64,000 nt of DNA, from contig CALAIL010000037.1 of the NCBI GenBank assembly GCA_937923255.1, positions 18,145-82,144 of the forward strand, given 5' to 3'. The notes beneath the pieces are model-generated. The model was given only the letters and a program-made list of their open reading frames with translations, was not told the origin of the DNA and did no database searches. This document shows, one piece after another, positions 54,645 through 63,965 of the stretch. A program made the position numbers and the translations under genes. Numbering within the stretch: the stretch's first letter is position 1; each line of letters begins with the position of its first letter. The DNA is from an uncultured Propionivibrio sp. GTDB taxonomy: Bacteria > Pseudomonadota > Gammaproteobacteria > Burkholderiales > Rhodocyclaceae.

Positions 54645-55718
54645 TTATCGTCGCTCAACCCACCAGATCATTGCCGTCGCGGCCAGGAGGAATAACGCCG
54701 AGGGGGCCACAGCGCTCAGCGAAGGCGACCAGCTATTGATCGCGCCGAGATTGGAGAATAGTCCGTTGAGCAGGTGGAAAAAGACACCGATCATCACCCC
54801 GGCAAAGATTTTCAGGCTGACGTTGCTCAAGCGGTTGTGCGTATAACCAAAAGGCAGGGCTAGCGCCACCATGACCAGCGCCGCCAGGGGATAAATCAGC
54901 TTCTTCCACAGGGCGATCTCGTAGCGCTGCGTTTGCTGGCCATTTTCGGACAGATGGCGAACATAGGTTATTAGATGCATGACCGACATGCGATCCGGGG
55001 CGATCATCAGCACCGACAGCAGATCGGGATTGAGCGCCGACTTCCAGGTCATTTCCGGCTGTTTAACCGTTTCCGAGCGGTCTTCGTACAGAGTCGTCTG
55101 CGCCACGTCGGTCAACATCCAGCCATCGGGCATGCGAAATTGCCCTTCCTTGGCCTCGGTAATCGACTGCAGATGCAATTTTTGGTCGAAAGTGTAGATG
55201 CGGATGCCCTGCAGCCGGTTGTCCGGCAAGACAGTACGCACGTTGATGAAGCTGCCTTCATCCTTAACCCACAGTCCGCTGCGCAGATCCTGGCCGACGG
55301 TGCGCCCGCGCTCACGCAGCCGGAGCGACTGCGCCGCTCGCTCGCTCGGCGGCACCACGGCCTCGCCGATGACAAAAGTCAGCAGTCCAAAGAGCAGCGC
55401 CACCTGAAAAAGTACGGCCAGCAGCCGCGCGGTGGACATTCCCGAAGCACGGAATACGGTGATTTCCGAATGGCGCGCCAGTGCGGAAAGTGAATACAGC
55501 GTGCCGATCAGTACGGCAACCGGCATCAGCTCATAAATACGCCCCGGCAGACGCAGGATGACGAACATCAGTGCATGGCGAAACTGGTAGCCCCCCTCGC
55601 CGACATTCCTGATTTCACCCAGCATGTCGAAAAAACCAAACAGCGCCAGAAAACCAGCAAACACCAGCAAAATCGCCGCAGCCACCTCGCGCATCAGATA
55701 GCGACGATAGACGCTCAT
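54645..55718 (-). CDS. lptG: LPS export ABC transporter permease LptG
   Basis: A 357-residue inner-membrane permease of the LptB2FG complex, which extracts LPS for transport to the outer membrane. The N-terminal YLMREVAAAILLVFAGFLAL, the conserved ELMPVAVLIGTLYSLSALAR and HSEITVFRASGMS (coupling helix), a periplasmic beta-jellyroll in the middle and three C-terminal helices are all visible. It overlaps lptF by 4 bp. Confidence 0.95.
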   Translation of the reverse strand: MSVYRRYLMREVAAAILLVFAGFLALFGFFDMLGEIRNVGEGGYQFRHALMFVILRLPGRIYELMPVAVLIGTLYSLSALARHSEITVFRASGMSTARLLAVLFQVALLFGLLTFVIGEAVVPPSERAAQSLRLRERGRTVGQDLRSGLWVKDEGSFINVRTVLPDNRLQGIRIYTFDQKLHLQSITEAKEGQFRMPDGWMLTDVAQTTLYEDRSETVKQPEMTWKSALNPDLLSVLMIAPDRMSVMHLITYVRHLSENGQQTQRYEIALWKKLIYPLAALVMVALALPFGYTHNRLSNVSLKIFAGVMIGVFFHLLNGLFSNLGAINSWSPSLSAVAPSALFLLAATAMIWWVERR

Positions 55719-56797
55719 TGGAAAAATCGGGAAAAAGAAAATACGGCGATGCGCCGGAAAAAGAGCAGCGGCAACAATGCCAGCATCGTCAAATGCACGC
55801 CGAACAGCCCTGTCAGAAAAGAAATCTTGCCGCCCGCAATCCAGGACTGACCGATCGTGATCAGATTGTTATAGAGCAGACAGACGCACAGCGCAAAGAG
55901 CAGATTCGCCGAACGGCCGGCGCGCGGATTGACAAAGGACAGCGGAATCGCCAGCAGCGCCAGGATGATGGCCGACACTGGCATGCTGATGCGCCACAGC
56001 AACTCGGCCTTCAAAGAACGATGCTCGCCTTTGATCAGATCCTGCAACATCATCTGGTTAGGTTTGACCTCGTCCATCCGGCGCGCTTCCTTGGTTTCGA
56101 GCCGGATGGCGTAGCGTCCGTACTCCAGCACACGAAATTCCGGCGAGTCGGCCATGAGTTCATAACGGCTGCCGTTTTCCAGAACAACGAAGCGATCGCC
56201 ATTTTCGGCGAACTCCTGGTAGCCGGTCGCCGCCATGGTCACATCAACGCGCCCGTTCTTTGACGCGCTGACAAAGACGTTTTTGACCCGCATATCGTCC
56301 TCCGAAATCGCCTCGACGAACACGACACGGTCGCCGGATGAGGACTCCTGGAACGTGCCCGGCCGTACCTGCCCGGTATCCTTACGCGTTTCCAGCAGGC
56401 CGCGGTACTCGGCGCTTTTCGACAAAGCCCACGGCGAAACGAACAGGGACAGGGCACCAATGACGATGATCAACGGCGCCATAAATACCAGCACGGGTCT
56501 CACCCAGGCGCCCAAAGAAATACCGGAGGCAAACCAGACAACCATCTCCGAATCCCGGTAGCTGCGAGAGAGCGAGAGCAGGATGGCGATAAAGGTGGAA
56601 ACCGAGAGCAGTGGCGGGATGTAATTGAGCGCCGAAAAACCGAGCAGTGCCGCCACGGCCTCAGGCAGAATCGATCCGCGCGCCGCGTCGCCGAGCAGGC
56701 GGATCATCAGCGTGGAAACGAGGATAGCGAACAGGGCCACAAAGATGCCTGCCGTCGCCTGCGTGAATTCACGCCGTGTTGCGCGTTGAAAGATCAT
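55715..56797 (-). CDS. lptF: LPS export ABC transporter permease LptF
   Basis: A 360-residue partner of LptG with the same layout. REFTQATAGIFVALFAILVS is TM1. The coupling region reads SRSYRDSEMVVWFASGISL. The periplasmic domain covers ~110-270, then SAIILALLAIPLSFVNPRAG. ATG 56797 is chosen because the upstream extension to 56917 has no family similarity and runs into the divergent pepA region. It is the first gene of lptFG, with promoter space shared with pepA. Confidence 0.94.
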   Translation of the reverse strand: MIFQRATRREFTQATAGIFVALFAILVSTLMIRLLGDAARGSILPEAVAALLGFSALNYIPPLLSVSTFIAILLSLSRSYRDSEMVVWFASGISLGAWVRPVLVFMAPLIIVIGALSLFVSPWALSKSAEYRGLLETRKDTGQVRPGTFQESSSGDRVVFVEAISEDDMRVKNVFVSASKNGRVDVTMAATGYQEFAENGDRFVVLENGSRYELMADSPEFRVLEYGRYAIRLETKEARRMDEVKPNQMMLQDLIKGEHRSLKAELLWRISMPVSAIILALLAIPLSFVNPRAGRSANLLFALCVCLLYNNLITIGQSWIAGGKISFLTGLFGVHLTMLALLPLLFFRRIAVFSFSRFFQ

Positions 56798-56973
56798 TTT
56801 TTGACGATACGAAAAACGGCGCGGATAATCGGGACCGGGCGGAAATGCCGGAAAAATACTGCAAACCGCCCCAAAACCCGCCGGAGATTCATGCCAGCTT
56901 CGCTCCGGAAACTTCAACCGGCATCAAAGCATGGAAACAACCCCGAAAACCCGTCAGCCAAAGGAGTCAAGCG

Positions 56974-58539
56974 GTGGAATTTAGCATAAAAGGCAATAGT
57001 CCGGACAAAGCGCAGCACGCATGCATCATCGTCGGTATTTTTGAAGCCGGCCAACTCACACCGCCCGCAGCCGCTGTCGACCGGAAAATCGGCAAACTGA
57101 TTGAGCGCATCGTCGCGCAAGGCGACTTTACCGGAAAATCCGGCACCAGCCTGTTGCTGCACGCGCCTGCCGGCGCCGGCAGCCAGCGCGTCCTTCTGGT
57201 TGGTCTGGGCAAGGAAAAGGAATTTTGCGAACACGCCTATTACGCGGCAATCCGGCACGCATTCAAAGCCGTGCGTGATACCGGTGCGGAAGCCGCCCAC
57301 CTGACTTTAAGCGCGTTGCCCGTGCGCCGGCGCGGCACGGCCTGGAAAATCCGGCAGGCAGCTATCGCGGCACTGGAGACGGCCTATCGCTTTGACAGCT
57401 TCAAGAGCCAGCCGGCTGCGCCGCAGGTCGCTTTACAGCACATTTCCCTTGCCATCGACGCAGCGAAAAACGCCGCACAAAGCGAGAAAAACCGGAAAGC
57501 GGCGCAGGCCGCGCTGGCCGAAGGTCTGGCCATCGCCGAAGGAATGGCTCTCGCCAAAAATCTGGCGAACACGCCCGGCAACGTCTGCACGCCCGCCTAT
57601 CTGGCCGATACCGCCTTGCAACTGGCCGATGAGTACGACATCGACTGCCAGATCCTGGAACGCGCCGATATGGAGCAGCTCGGCATGAACGCCCTGCTCT
57701 CGGTCACACGCGGCTCGCGGCAACCGCCTAAATTCATCGTACTGCATTACCGTGGACAGGCCACAAACAACGGCAGCGGACACCCGGCAAGCAAGCGCAG
57801 CAAGAACGGCGCCCCTGCCAGGCCGCTGGTGCTGATCGGCAAAGGTATCACCTTTGACTCCGGCGGCATTTCGCTTAAACCCGGCGAAGGCATGGATGAA
57901 ATGAAGTTCGATATGTGCGGTGCCGCCAGCGTACTTGGTGCGCTGAAAGTCGCCATCCTGCTGCGCCTGCCGATCGAACTGGTCGTCCTCGTGCCGACCT
58001 GCGAGAACATGCCTGGCGGTAATGCCAGCAAGCCGGGAGACATCGTCACCTCAATGTCCGGGCAGACTATCGAAATTCTCAACACCGATGCCGAAGGCCG
58101 CCTGATCCTGTGCGATGCGCTCACCTATGCCAAGCGCTTCAAACCGGATGCGGTTATCGATGTCGCCACGCTGACCGGCGCCTGCATCATCGCCCTCGGC
58201 CATGTCGCCAGCGGTTTGTTCGCCAACGATGAGACGCTGGCCGGCGAGCTGCTTGAAGCCGGCGAAACCGCGCTCGATCTCGCCTGGCAATTGCCGCTCT
58301 GGGCGGATTACCGCGAGCAGCTCAAGAGCAATTTTGCCGACATGGCCAATATCGGCGGCCGGCCGGCGGGCAGCATCACCGCCGCCTGCTTCCTCTCGCG
58401 CTTTGCCGAGAAATTCGACTGGGCGCACCTTGATGTCGCCGGCACGGCCTGGAAATCCGGCGCAGACAAAGGCGCCACCGGCCGGCCGGTTCCCCTGCTC
58501 GCGCACTATCTCCTCCAGCGGGCCGGGAGAAGGGATTGA
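56974..58539 (+). CDS. pepA: Leucyl aminopeptidase (cytosol aminopeptidase)
   Basis: A 521-residue M17 metallopeptidase, homohexameric in the family. The catalytic C-terminal domain has metal-site motifs LIGKGITFDSGGISLKPG and the signature NTDAEGRLILCDAL; Lys and Arg catalytic residues are present. The GTG at 56974 is taken as start because AAAGGAG lies 7 bases before it and the family N-terminus (VEFSIKG) begins there; the open frame extends back to an ATG at 56776 across the divergent lptF promoter region. PepA also binds DNA in some bacteria. It overlaps holC by 4 bp. Confidence 0.94.
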   Translation: MEFSIKGNSPDKAQHACIIVGIFEAGQLTPPAAAVDRKIGKLIERIVAQGDFTGKSGTSLLLHAPAGAGSQRVLLVGLGKEKEFCEHAYYAAIRHAFKAVRDTGAEAAHLTLSALPVRRRGTAWKIRQAAIAALETAYRFDSFKSQPAAPQVALQHISLAIDAAKNAAQSEKNRKAAQAALAEGLAIAEGMALAKNLANTPGNVCTPAYLADTALQLADEYDIDCQILERADMEQLGMNALLSVTRGSRQPPKFIVLHYRGQATNNGSGHPASKRSKNGAPARPLVLIGKGITFDSGGISLKPGEGMDEMKFDMCGAASVLGALKVAILLRLPIELVVLVPTCENMPGGNASKPGDIVTSMSGQTIEILNTDAEGRLILCDALTYAKRFKPDAVIDVATLTGACIIALGHVASGLFANDETLAGELLEAGETALDLAWQLPLWADYREQLKSNFADMANIGGRPAGSITAACFLSRFAEKFDWAHLDVAGTAWKSGADKGATGRPVPLLAHYLLQRAGRRD

Positions 58540-58961
58540 CGCAAATTTTCTTCTACTACAACGCCGATAACCGACTGAGCGCCGCAACCGTACTGATCGG
58601 CAAGGTCGCCCGGCAAAAAAAGGCGATGCTCGTCTATGCGCCCGACCGCGAAATCGCCGACACCCTCGATCGTCAGTTATGGACGCAAATGCCGACCGGC
58701 TTTGTGCCGCATGTGCGGAGCGACTCGCCGCTGGCTGCGGAAACGCCGATCATCATCACCCATGATGCGGAAACGGCCACACAGCACGAGCGCCTGCTCA
58801 ACCTCTCGGCCGAGGTTCCGCCCGGTTTTTCGCGCTTCACCAGCCTGGTCGAAATTGTCGGGCAGGATGCGCAAGAGCGCAACGACGGTCGCGAGCGCGT
58901 CAGGTTCTATAAGGATCGCGGCTACGAGATCCGGCTGATCAATCTCGCGGAGAAGCGCTGA
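58536..58961 (+). CDS. holC: DNA polymerase III chi subunit
   Basis: A 141-residue chi subunit that links the clamp loader to SSB. TQIFFYYNADNRLSAATVLI, KKAMLVYAPDREIADTLDRQ and LWTQMPTGFVPHV are characteristic, and EIVGQDAQERNDGRERVRFY leads to the C-terminal GYEIRLINL. The start overlaps the pepA stop by 4 bp, the usual pepA-holC coupling. The end overlaps the next start by one base. Confidence 0.93.
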   Translation: MTQIFFYYNADNRLSAATVLIGKVARQKKAMLVYAPDREIADTLDRQLWTQMPTGFVPHVRSDSPLAAETPIIITHDAETATQHERLLNLSAEVPPGFSRFTSLVEIVGQDAQERNDGRERVRFYKDRGYEIRLINLAEKR

Positions 58962-59908
58962 TGCCAGAAACGACCCCGCATACCGATGCGCCCGAAGCCC
59001 CGGAAAAACGGGACATCTACGGTCTGTACGACATGTCGGACACAGCCGATGCAGCGGATATGTACGAAGCGCCGGAAGCGTTCGATGTGTTCGATACGTT
59101 TGACCCCGGCATCTTGCCGGATGCCGCAGAGGCCGTCTCAACAGACTTCACGGACTTCACAGATTTCACGGATGCGTCAGATGCTGATGAAACGCCCGAA
59201 ATCCTCAGCCGGGTCGATTCGCTGATGATGCGCCGGCGTGGTGCCGTTTCACCGCTATCGCCTGCCGAACCATCGCTGATGTCCGAGCCAGACCCGGCAC
59301 CGGAAACCGTACAGGCCGTACAAGAAATCACGCCGGAAGCCGCACCGGAGGACGACCCTGCGGCATGGGCGGCCCCGCCGGATGCTGGGCTACTTGAACA
59401 GTCCTTCCTGCCAGCGCTGACAGAAGACGCTTCGCCCATCTCCGCTCCACCGAAACAACCTCCGACGGAAGACGACGATCTCCCCATTTTGACCGATGTG
59501 ATTTTGATCGATGCCGCGCCGGCCGACGCCACGCAGTCATCACCGCCCGACCATCAACAAGAAGAAGCCTTTGGCGAAGCGGCTGAAGAAGTCCCCACTG
59601 TCCGCACGATCGATATCGCCGCGGATAGCCCCGGGGACATTGAAGAGGCGTATCCGGCATCGCCTACCGGCGAAATGCCGGCGGATGAAGCGGCTGCTGA
59701 CCTGGCCGCCGACATCACCCGCCTATGCCGCGAACGGCTCGCCAGCGAACTTCCCGCCCTGCTTGAAAACCTGCTCAATGCGGCAGAAAAAGAACTGCGT
59801 GCCAGCATCGCCGCCATCGTGGATGATGCCCTGCGAGAAGCGATGACCCGGCATCAATACCCGACCTTGACGCCTCACGCCCCGGAAGACGGCGACGAGG
59901 CGGCGTAA
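58961..59908 (+). CDS. Acidic DUF2486-like protein
   Basis: A 315-residue, very acidic, Pro/Ala-rich soluble protein, largely disordered. A DFTDFTDFTD repeat (residues ~61-70) is encoded by near-tandem 9-bp units at 59148-59172. VDSLMMRRRGAV follows near 87. DDDLPILTDVI (about 170) and the C-terminal helix (CRERLASELPALLENLLNAA ... IAAIVDDALREAM) match the DUF2486 layout seen after holC in betaproteobacteria. Function unknown; its position suggests a link to the replisome or to gene order only. Confidence 0.7.
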   Translation: MPETTPHTDAPEAPEKRDIYGLYDMSDTADAADMYEAPEAFDVFDTFDPGILPDAAEAVSTDFTDFTDFTDASDADETPEILSRVDSLMMRRRGAVSPLSPAEPSLMSEPDPAPETVQAVQEITPEAAPEDDPAAWAAPPDAGLLEQSFLPALTEDASPISAPPKQPPTEDDDLPILTDVILIDAAPADATQSSPPDHQQEEAFGEAAEEVPTVRTIDIAADSPGDIEEAYPASPTGEMPADEAAADLAADITRLCRERLASELPALLENLLNAAEKELRASIAAIVDDALREAMTRHQYPTLTPHAPEDGDEAA

Positions 59909-60037
59909 TCAAACCTGTTTGTCGGCCTGCCGGCGGAGGAAGCGCCGTTCATCGGGCGATCGCAGCCAAGCGGTTGAAGTTTGCCGCTTTCGCCCATAAA
60001 ATCAGCGCCAGTTTCATTGTCTCCGAAGGAATGCACA

Positions 60038-60511
60038 ATGCGTACTCCATTGAAATTACCTACCCTGCTGACCACATTTGTACTGGGCATGACGAGCGCA
60101 ACATTTGCATGGGGCGCGGAAACCGAGGATCAGGAAATGCCGATCGGCTATGTCAAAAATACCGAAGGCGAAGCCTTTGTCACCCACCTCGGACACGCGC
60201 AAAAGGCGGAAACCGGCCTGCCCGTACATATCGGCAGCGTGCTGCGCACCGGCCGCCAGGGCAGCATGGGCGTCACCTTCAAGGACAGCACCGTGATGTC
60301 CTTCGGACCTGACACCGAACTGACGGTCGACGAATACCTCTACGCGCCGGCGCAAGGCAAGCTGAAGCTGGATAGCCGACTCAGCCGGGGCACTATGAAC
60401 TACGTTTCCGGCGTCATTTCGCGTCTGCGTCCCGAAGCCGTCACCATCAAGACACCGGCCGGGACGATCGGCACGCGCGGTACGCAGTTCGTCGTCAAAG
60501 TCGAGGAGTAA
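60038..60511 (+). CDS. Exported FecR-domain protein
   Basis: A 157-residue periplasmic protein with a signal peptide (hydrophobic LPTLLTTFVLGMTSATFA, cleavage near WGA-ETE). The FecR domain reads GYVKNTEGEAFVTHLG, GSVLRTGRQGSMGVTF, SRGTMNYVSGVI and the hallmark IKTPAGTIGTRGTQFVVKV. ATG 60038 is set by AAGGA 8 bases upstream. It starts a three-gene cluster with an OmpA-like lipoprotein and a CHASE2 cyclase, a known association in which FecR and OmpA partners are thought to feed signals to the CHASE2 sensor. Confidence 0.87.
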   Translation: MRTPLKLPTLLTTFVLGMTSATFAWGAETEDQEMPIGYVKNTEGEAFVTHLGHAQKAETGLPVHIGSVLRTGRQGSMGVTFKDSTVMSFGPDTELTVDEYLYAPAQGKLKLDSRLSRGTMNYVSGVISRLRPEAVTIKTPAGTIGTRGTQFVVKVEE

Positions 60512-60514
60512 GCC

Positions 60515-61108
60515 ATGAAAATCACGGGAGTTCTGGCTTATCTGACCGCAGTCTGCACCGTCTGTCTTGCCGGCTGCACCGGAAAATCCTACGTCGTCCT
60601 GCTCGACAACCCGGATGGCACGGCCGGCAAAATCGTCGTCCAGGGCAACCAGGGCGAACAGATCATCGACAAAGCAGGGGAAGGCGCGCCGCTTGATGGT
60701 TCCGCGCCGCCGGCGCCTGTTACACCACAGCAAATCGCCCATGACTTCGGCGCCGCCATGAAGGCACGGCCAGCCCTGCCGCAGCAGTTTCTGCTTTATT
60801 TCGAGACTGGCGGATCGGAACCCACGCCGGAGTCGGCCATCGAACTGGACAAGATCATCGCCGTCGTCAACCAGCGTCCGGCAGCCGATGTTTCCGTGAT
60901 CGGGCACACCGATACGCTCGGCAATGCCGCGGTGAATGAAAAACTGGCGCGCGCGCGCGCCAGCATCGTCGCCGACCTGCTCAAACAAAAAGGGATGAAG
61001 GCGCACGCACTGACCGTCGAATCGCACGGCGAAAGCAATCTGTTGATCCAAACGCCCGACGAAACGGCCGAACCGCGCAACCGCAGGGTTGAAGTTTCGG
61101 TACGTTGA
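60515..61108 (+). CDS. OmpA-family lipoprotein
   Basis: A 197-residue lipoprotein with lipobox LAGC at residues ~18-21. A linker is followed by an OmpA C-terminal peptidoglycan-binding domain: FETGGSEPTPESAIELDKI, VIGHTDTLGNAAVNEKLARA and ESHGESNLLIQTPDETAEPR with NRRVEV. It lies 3 bp after the FecR gene and is probably co-translated. It is likely anchored in the outer membrane and bound to the wall. Confidence 0.88.
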   Translation: MKITGVLAYLTAVCTVCLAGCTGKSYVVLLDNPDGTAGKIVVQGNQGEQIIDKAGEGAPLDGSAPPAPVTPQQIAHDFGAAMKARPALPQQFLLYFETGGSEPTPESAIELDKIIAVVNQRPAADVSVIGHTDTLGNAAVNEKLARARASIVADLLKQKGMKAHALTVESHGESNLLIQTPDETAEPRNRRVEVSVR

Positions 61109-61301
61109 ACGCCGGCCTTCCCAATAACGATCTTAGCGCCGCCGCGCATCCTATCCCACTATCCCACGCATTTTAGGCCGCACACGGTAATCACCTGCCG
61201 GCAGGCGGATGCGCGTATCGGCTTCCCTGCCTGGCAAAACGCTTTACCCCCACCGGATTTACGCGGATTTGCCCAGATTCCCCGAACATGCCCGATGAGC
61301 C

Positions 61302-63593
61302 ATGAACGATAAGGCGCTGAAACTCCTCTACGTCATTCTGCCCGTACTCGTCGGTCTCATCGGCCTGTTTTTGCTGCTGACCGAGCCGAGCAGCCTGTAC
61401 AGGCTGCGCAATAATCTGTTCGACCAATACCAGCGCAGTTCGCCGCGCGTTTACGAGGCGGCGCCGGTACGCATCATCGACATTGACGAAGCCAGCCTGG
61501 AACGCTTTGGGCAATGGCCGTGGCCGCGCTCCCGCCTGGCGCAGATTGTCGATGCGCTCCAGGCCGCAGGCGCCGCGGCGATCGGTTTCGACGTCGTTTT
61601 TGCCGAAAGCGACCGGACTTCGCCCCTACCGATGGCCGACCTCTGGCAGGTCGACGCCTTGATGCGCGAGCGCCTGCGCGCGCTGCCTGACCATGATCAG
61701 ACCTTTGCGCAAAGCCTGGCGCGCGCGCCGACGGTGCTCGGCTTTGCCCTCGAACGCACGCACCGGAGCGGGCAACTAGCGCTGGAAACGCCGGAAAACC
61801 AGCTCATACGCCCATACCGCTACATCAACTCCGGCGCATCCCCCGCGCCCTGGCTGTCCCGTTTTGAATCCGCCGTCGCCGCCTTGCCTCTCCTGCAACG
61901 CGCCGCGCACGGCAATGGGGCGCTGAGTTTTTTGCCGGATAACGATGGGATCGTCCGGCGCGTTCCCCTGGCGCTCAACCTGTCGGGCGAACCGGTATCG
62001 ACACTCGCCGCCGAACTGCTGCGCGTCGGGCAGGACGCCAGGAACATCTATTTCAGAACCGATGAACATGCTGGCATTAGCGAGATCCGCATCGGCGATT
62101 TGACGATTCCCACCGACGCGCATGGCGAATTCTGGGTGCATTACACACAACCCGTTCCGGCACGTTATATCCCGGCTTGGAAAGTGTTGACGGGGGACGC
62201 GCCGGCCGAAGAACTCTCCGGCGCGCTGACGCTGATCGGCACTTCGGCGCAAGGCCTGCTCGACCTGCGCTTCAGCGCCCTGGGCCGCATTATTCCCGGC
62301 GTCGAGATTCATGCCCAGGCGCTGGAACAGATCCTCACAGGGCATTTCCTCGTTCGCCCCTCATGGGCGCTCGGGCTGGAAGCCATCATACTGCTGGCGG
62401 CCGTCGCGCTCGTCAGCCTCCTCGCCCTGCGCTGCCGCGCCTTGCTGGCTGCCGGCGCCAGCACGCTGATTCTGGCCGGCATCCTCGGTGGCGGCTGGCT
62501 GGCTTTTCGCACATACGGGCTGCTGTTCAACACCGTCACGCCGGCGCTGTCCGTCGTTCTGGCCTTCATCGCCGGCAGCTTGATTCACGCTTTTGTCAGC
62601 GAACGCGAACAGCGCTGGCTGAAAACCGCCTTTGCGCGCTACGTCTCACCGAACCGCGTCACTTACCTCATCAATCACCGTGAATCAATGGCGCTGGGCG
62701 GCAGCAAGCGCGAATGCAGCTTCGTATTCACCGACCTCGAAGGTTTTACCGGCCTGATGGAAAACACCGAGCCGACCGTCGCCGTCCAGTTTCTCAACGG
62801 CTACCTGGACGAGATGATCGCCATTGCCTTCCGTTACGAAGGCACGCTCGACCGCATTGTCGGCGATGCCGTGGCAATCATGTTTTCCGCGCCGCTGCCG
62901 CAGGCCGACCATCGCCATCGTGCACTGGCCTGCGCGATGGAAATGGACGATTTCGCCTGCCGCTACGAAAAACACCTGCGCGCAAAAGGCATCGCCTGGG
63001 GCAAAACGCGCATCGGCATCCACACCGGCGAAGTCGTCGTCGGCAACTTCGGCGGCAAAACCATGTTCGACTACCGGGCGCTCGGCGACCCGGTATCAAC
63101 GGCATCGCGCCTGGAGGGCGCCAATAAATACCTCGGCACCAACCTCTGCCTCTCAGCCGCCGCGCTGCCCGATAGCGGCAAGGATTCCAGCCATGCAGCG
63201 CCGATCTGCGACATCCGCCCCATCGGCAGGCTGCTGCTGAAGGGCAAAACGCAGTCCCTACAGGTTTACGAACCCGTCGCCGCCTTCCGCGCCGCCGGTT
63301 ATGCACCGCTCGCTGATTACTGCGCCGCCTACGCCCTGATGGTCGATTCCGCAACAGATGAGGCCACCGATAACGATCACGGAGCGGCGGCCAACATAAT
63401 GCCTCACCAGGCAGGCACAACGGCGGCGCTCACCCATGAACCGCAGGAAACGCACGCGTCGCATGATTCGCCGGCCTTGCAGGCTTTCCGGCAGCTGGCC
63501 GAACGCTTTCCGGACGACCCGCTGGTGGCGCTACACTTCAACCGCCTGAAAAACGGCGCGCGCGGCGCGCTGATCGTCCTGGACGCAAAGTAA
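61302..63593 (+). CDS. CHASE2-domain adenylate/guanylate cyclase
   Basis: A 763-residue membrane receptor cyclase. One N-terminal helix (~10-28) is followed by an extracytoplasmic CHASE2 domain (~40-340; RIIDIDEASLERFGQWPWPR, AAAIGFDVVFAESDR). Three helices follow (~350-430), then a class III cyclase domain (~465-650). Metal-binding Asp residues are in FVFTDLEGFTGLME and GDAVAIMFSAP. The YVSPN linker and FDYRALGDPVSTASRLEGAN are typical. A long tail (~665-763) ends in a helical region. It makes a cyclic nucleotide in response to a periplasmic signal and forms a cluster with the FecR and OmpA genes. Confidence 0.9.
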   Translation: MNDKALKLLYVILPVLVGLIGLFLLLTEPSSLYRLRNNLFDQYQRSSPRVYEAAPVRIIDIDEASLERFGQWPWPRSRLAQIVDALQAAGAAAIGFDVVFAESDRTSPLPMADLWQVDALMRERLRALPDHDQTFAQSLARAPTVLGFALERTHRSGQLALETPENQLIRPYRYINSGASPAPWLSRFESAVAALPLLQRAAHGNGALSFLPDNDGIVRRVPLALNLSGEPVSTLAAELLRVGQDARNIYFRTDEHAGISEIRIGDLTIPTDAHGEFWVHYTQPVPARYIPAWKVLTGDAPAEELSGALTLIGTSAQGLLDLRFSALGRIIPGVEIHAQALEQILTGHFLVRPSWALGLEAIILLAAVALVSLLALRCRALLAAGASTLILAGILGGGWLAFRTYGLLFNTVTPALSVVLAFIAGSLIHAFVSEREQRWLKTAFARYVSPNRVTYLINHRESMALGGSKRECSFVFTDLEGFTGLMENTEPTVAVQFLNGYLDEMIAIAFRYEGTLDRIVGDAVAIMFSAPLPQADHRHRALACAMEMDDFACRYEKHLRAKGIAWGKTRIGIHTGEVVVGNFGGKTMFDYRALGDPVSTASRLEGANKYLGTNLCLSAAALPDSGKDSSHAAPICDIRPIGRLLLKGKTQSLQVYEPVAAFRAAGYAPLADYCAAYALMVDSATDEATDNDHGAAANIMPHQAGTTAALTHEPQETHASHDSPALQAFRQLAERFPDDPLVALHFNRLKNGARGALIVLDAK

Positions 63594-63614
63594 ACCGGCA
63601 TTCATCGCTACCAA

Positions 63615-63950
63615 TAGAAGGCGCCCTGGAGCCCGTGTATTTAGGGCATCTCCGGGCACCCTGCCCGCCAGCCCTTTATTGATAAGGGTTCCAGAGGTGC
63701 CTACCCGGAGCGCCTTTATCTACACGGGGTTCAGAGCACCCGAAAATCCCCTCGCCCTTTAGGAGAGGAATTTGGGAAGAGGGTAAAAAAGTAAAAAGAG
63801 TGCAGGCGCATCTCCAAAAAGAGGTGGCCTAAAGCCGGCGTATTTAGGACTTCTCCGGGCACCACGCCCGCCAGCCCTTTGTTTATAAGGGTTACAGAGG
63901 TGTCTTCCCGGAAACGCCCTATCCACACGGGGTTGCGGGCAGCCCTTTTT
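63615..63950. repeat. Intergenic ~40-bp repeat array, locus H
   Basis: Two blocks share the same order. Each has an inverted unit (AGCCCGTGTATTTAGGGC and AGCCGGCGTATTTAGGAC, each followed by a TCTCCGG-type sequence), then CCAGCCCTTTATTGATAAGGG or CCAGCCCTTTGTTTATAAGGG, then a CGCCTTTATCTACACGGGG or CGCCCTATCCACACGGGG unit. The blocks are about 220 bp apart. The whole inverted-direct-direct array is therefore duplicated here. No gene is seen between 63594 and the right edge. Confidence 0.85.
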
Positions 63951-63965
63951 AAAAGCCAGACAATC

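Noticed and set aside
56776..56973. Longer pepA beginning at ATG 56776
   Set aside because: It would extend across the start region of divergent lptF. The added residues lack family similarity, and the GTG at 56974 has a strong AAGGAG site.
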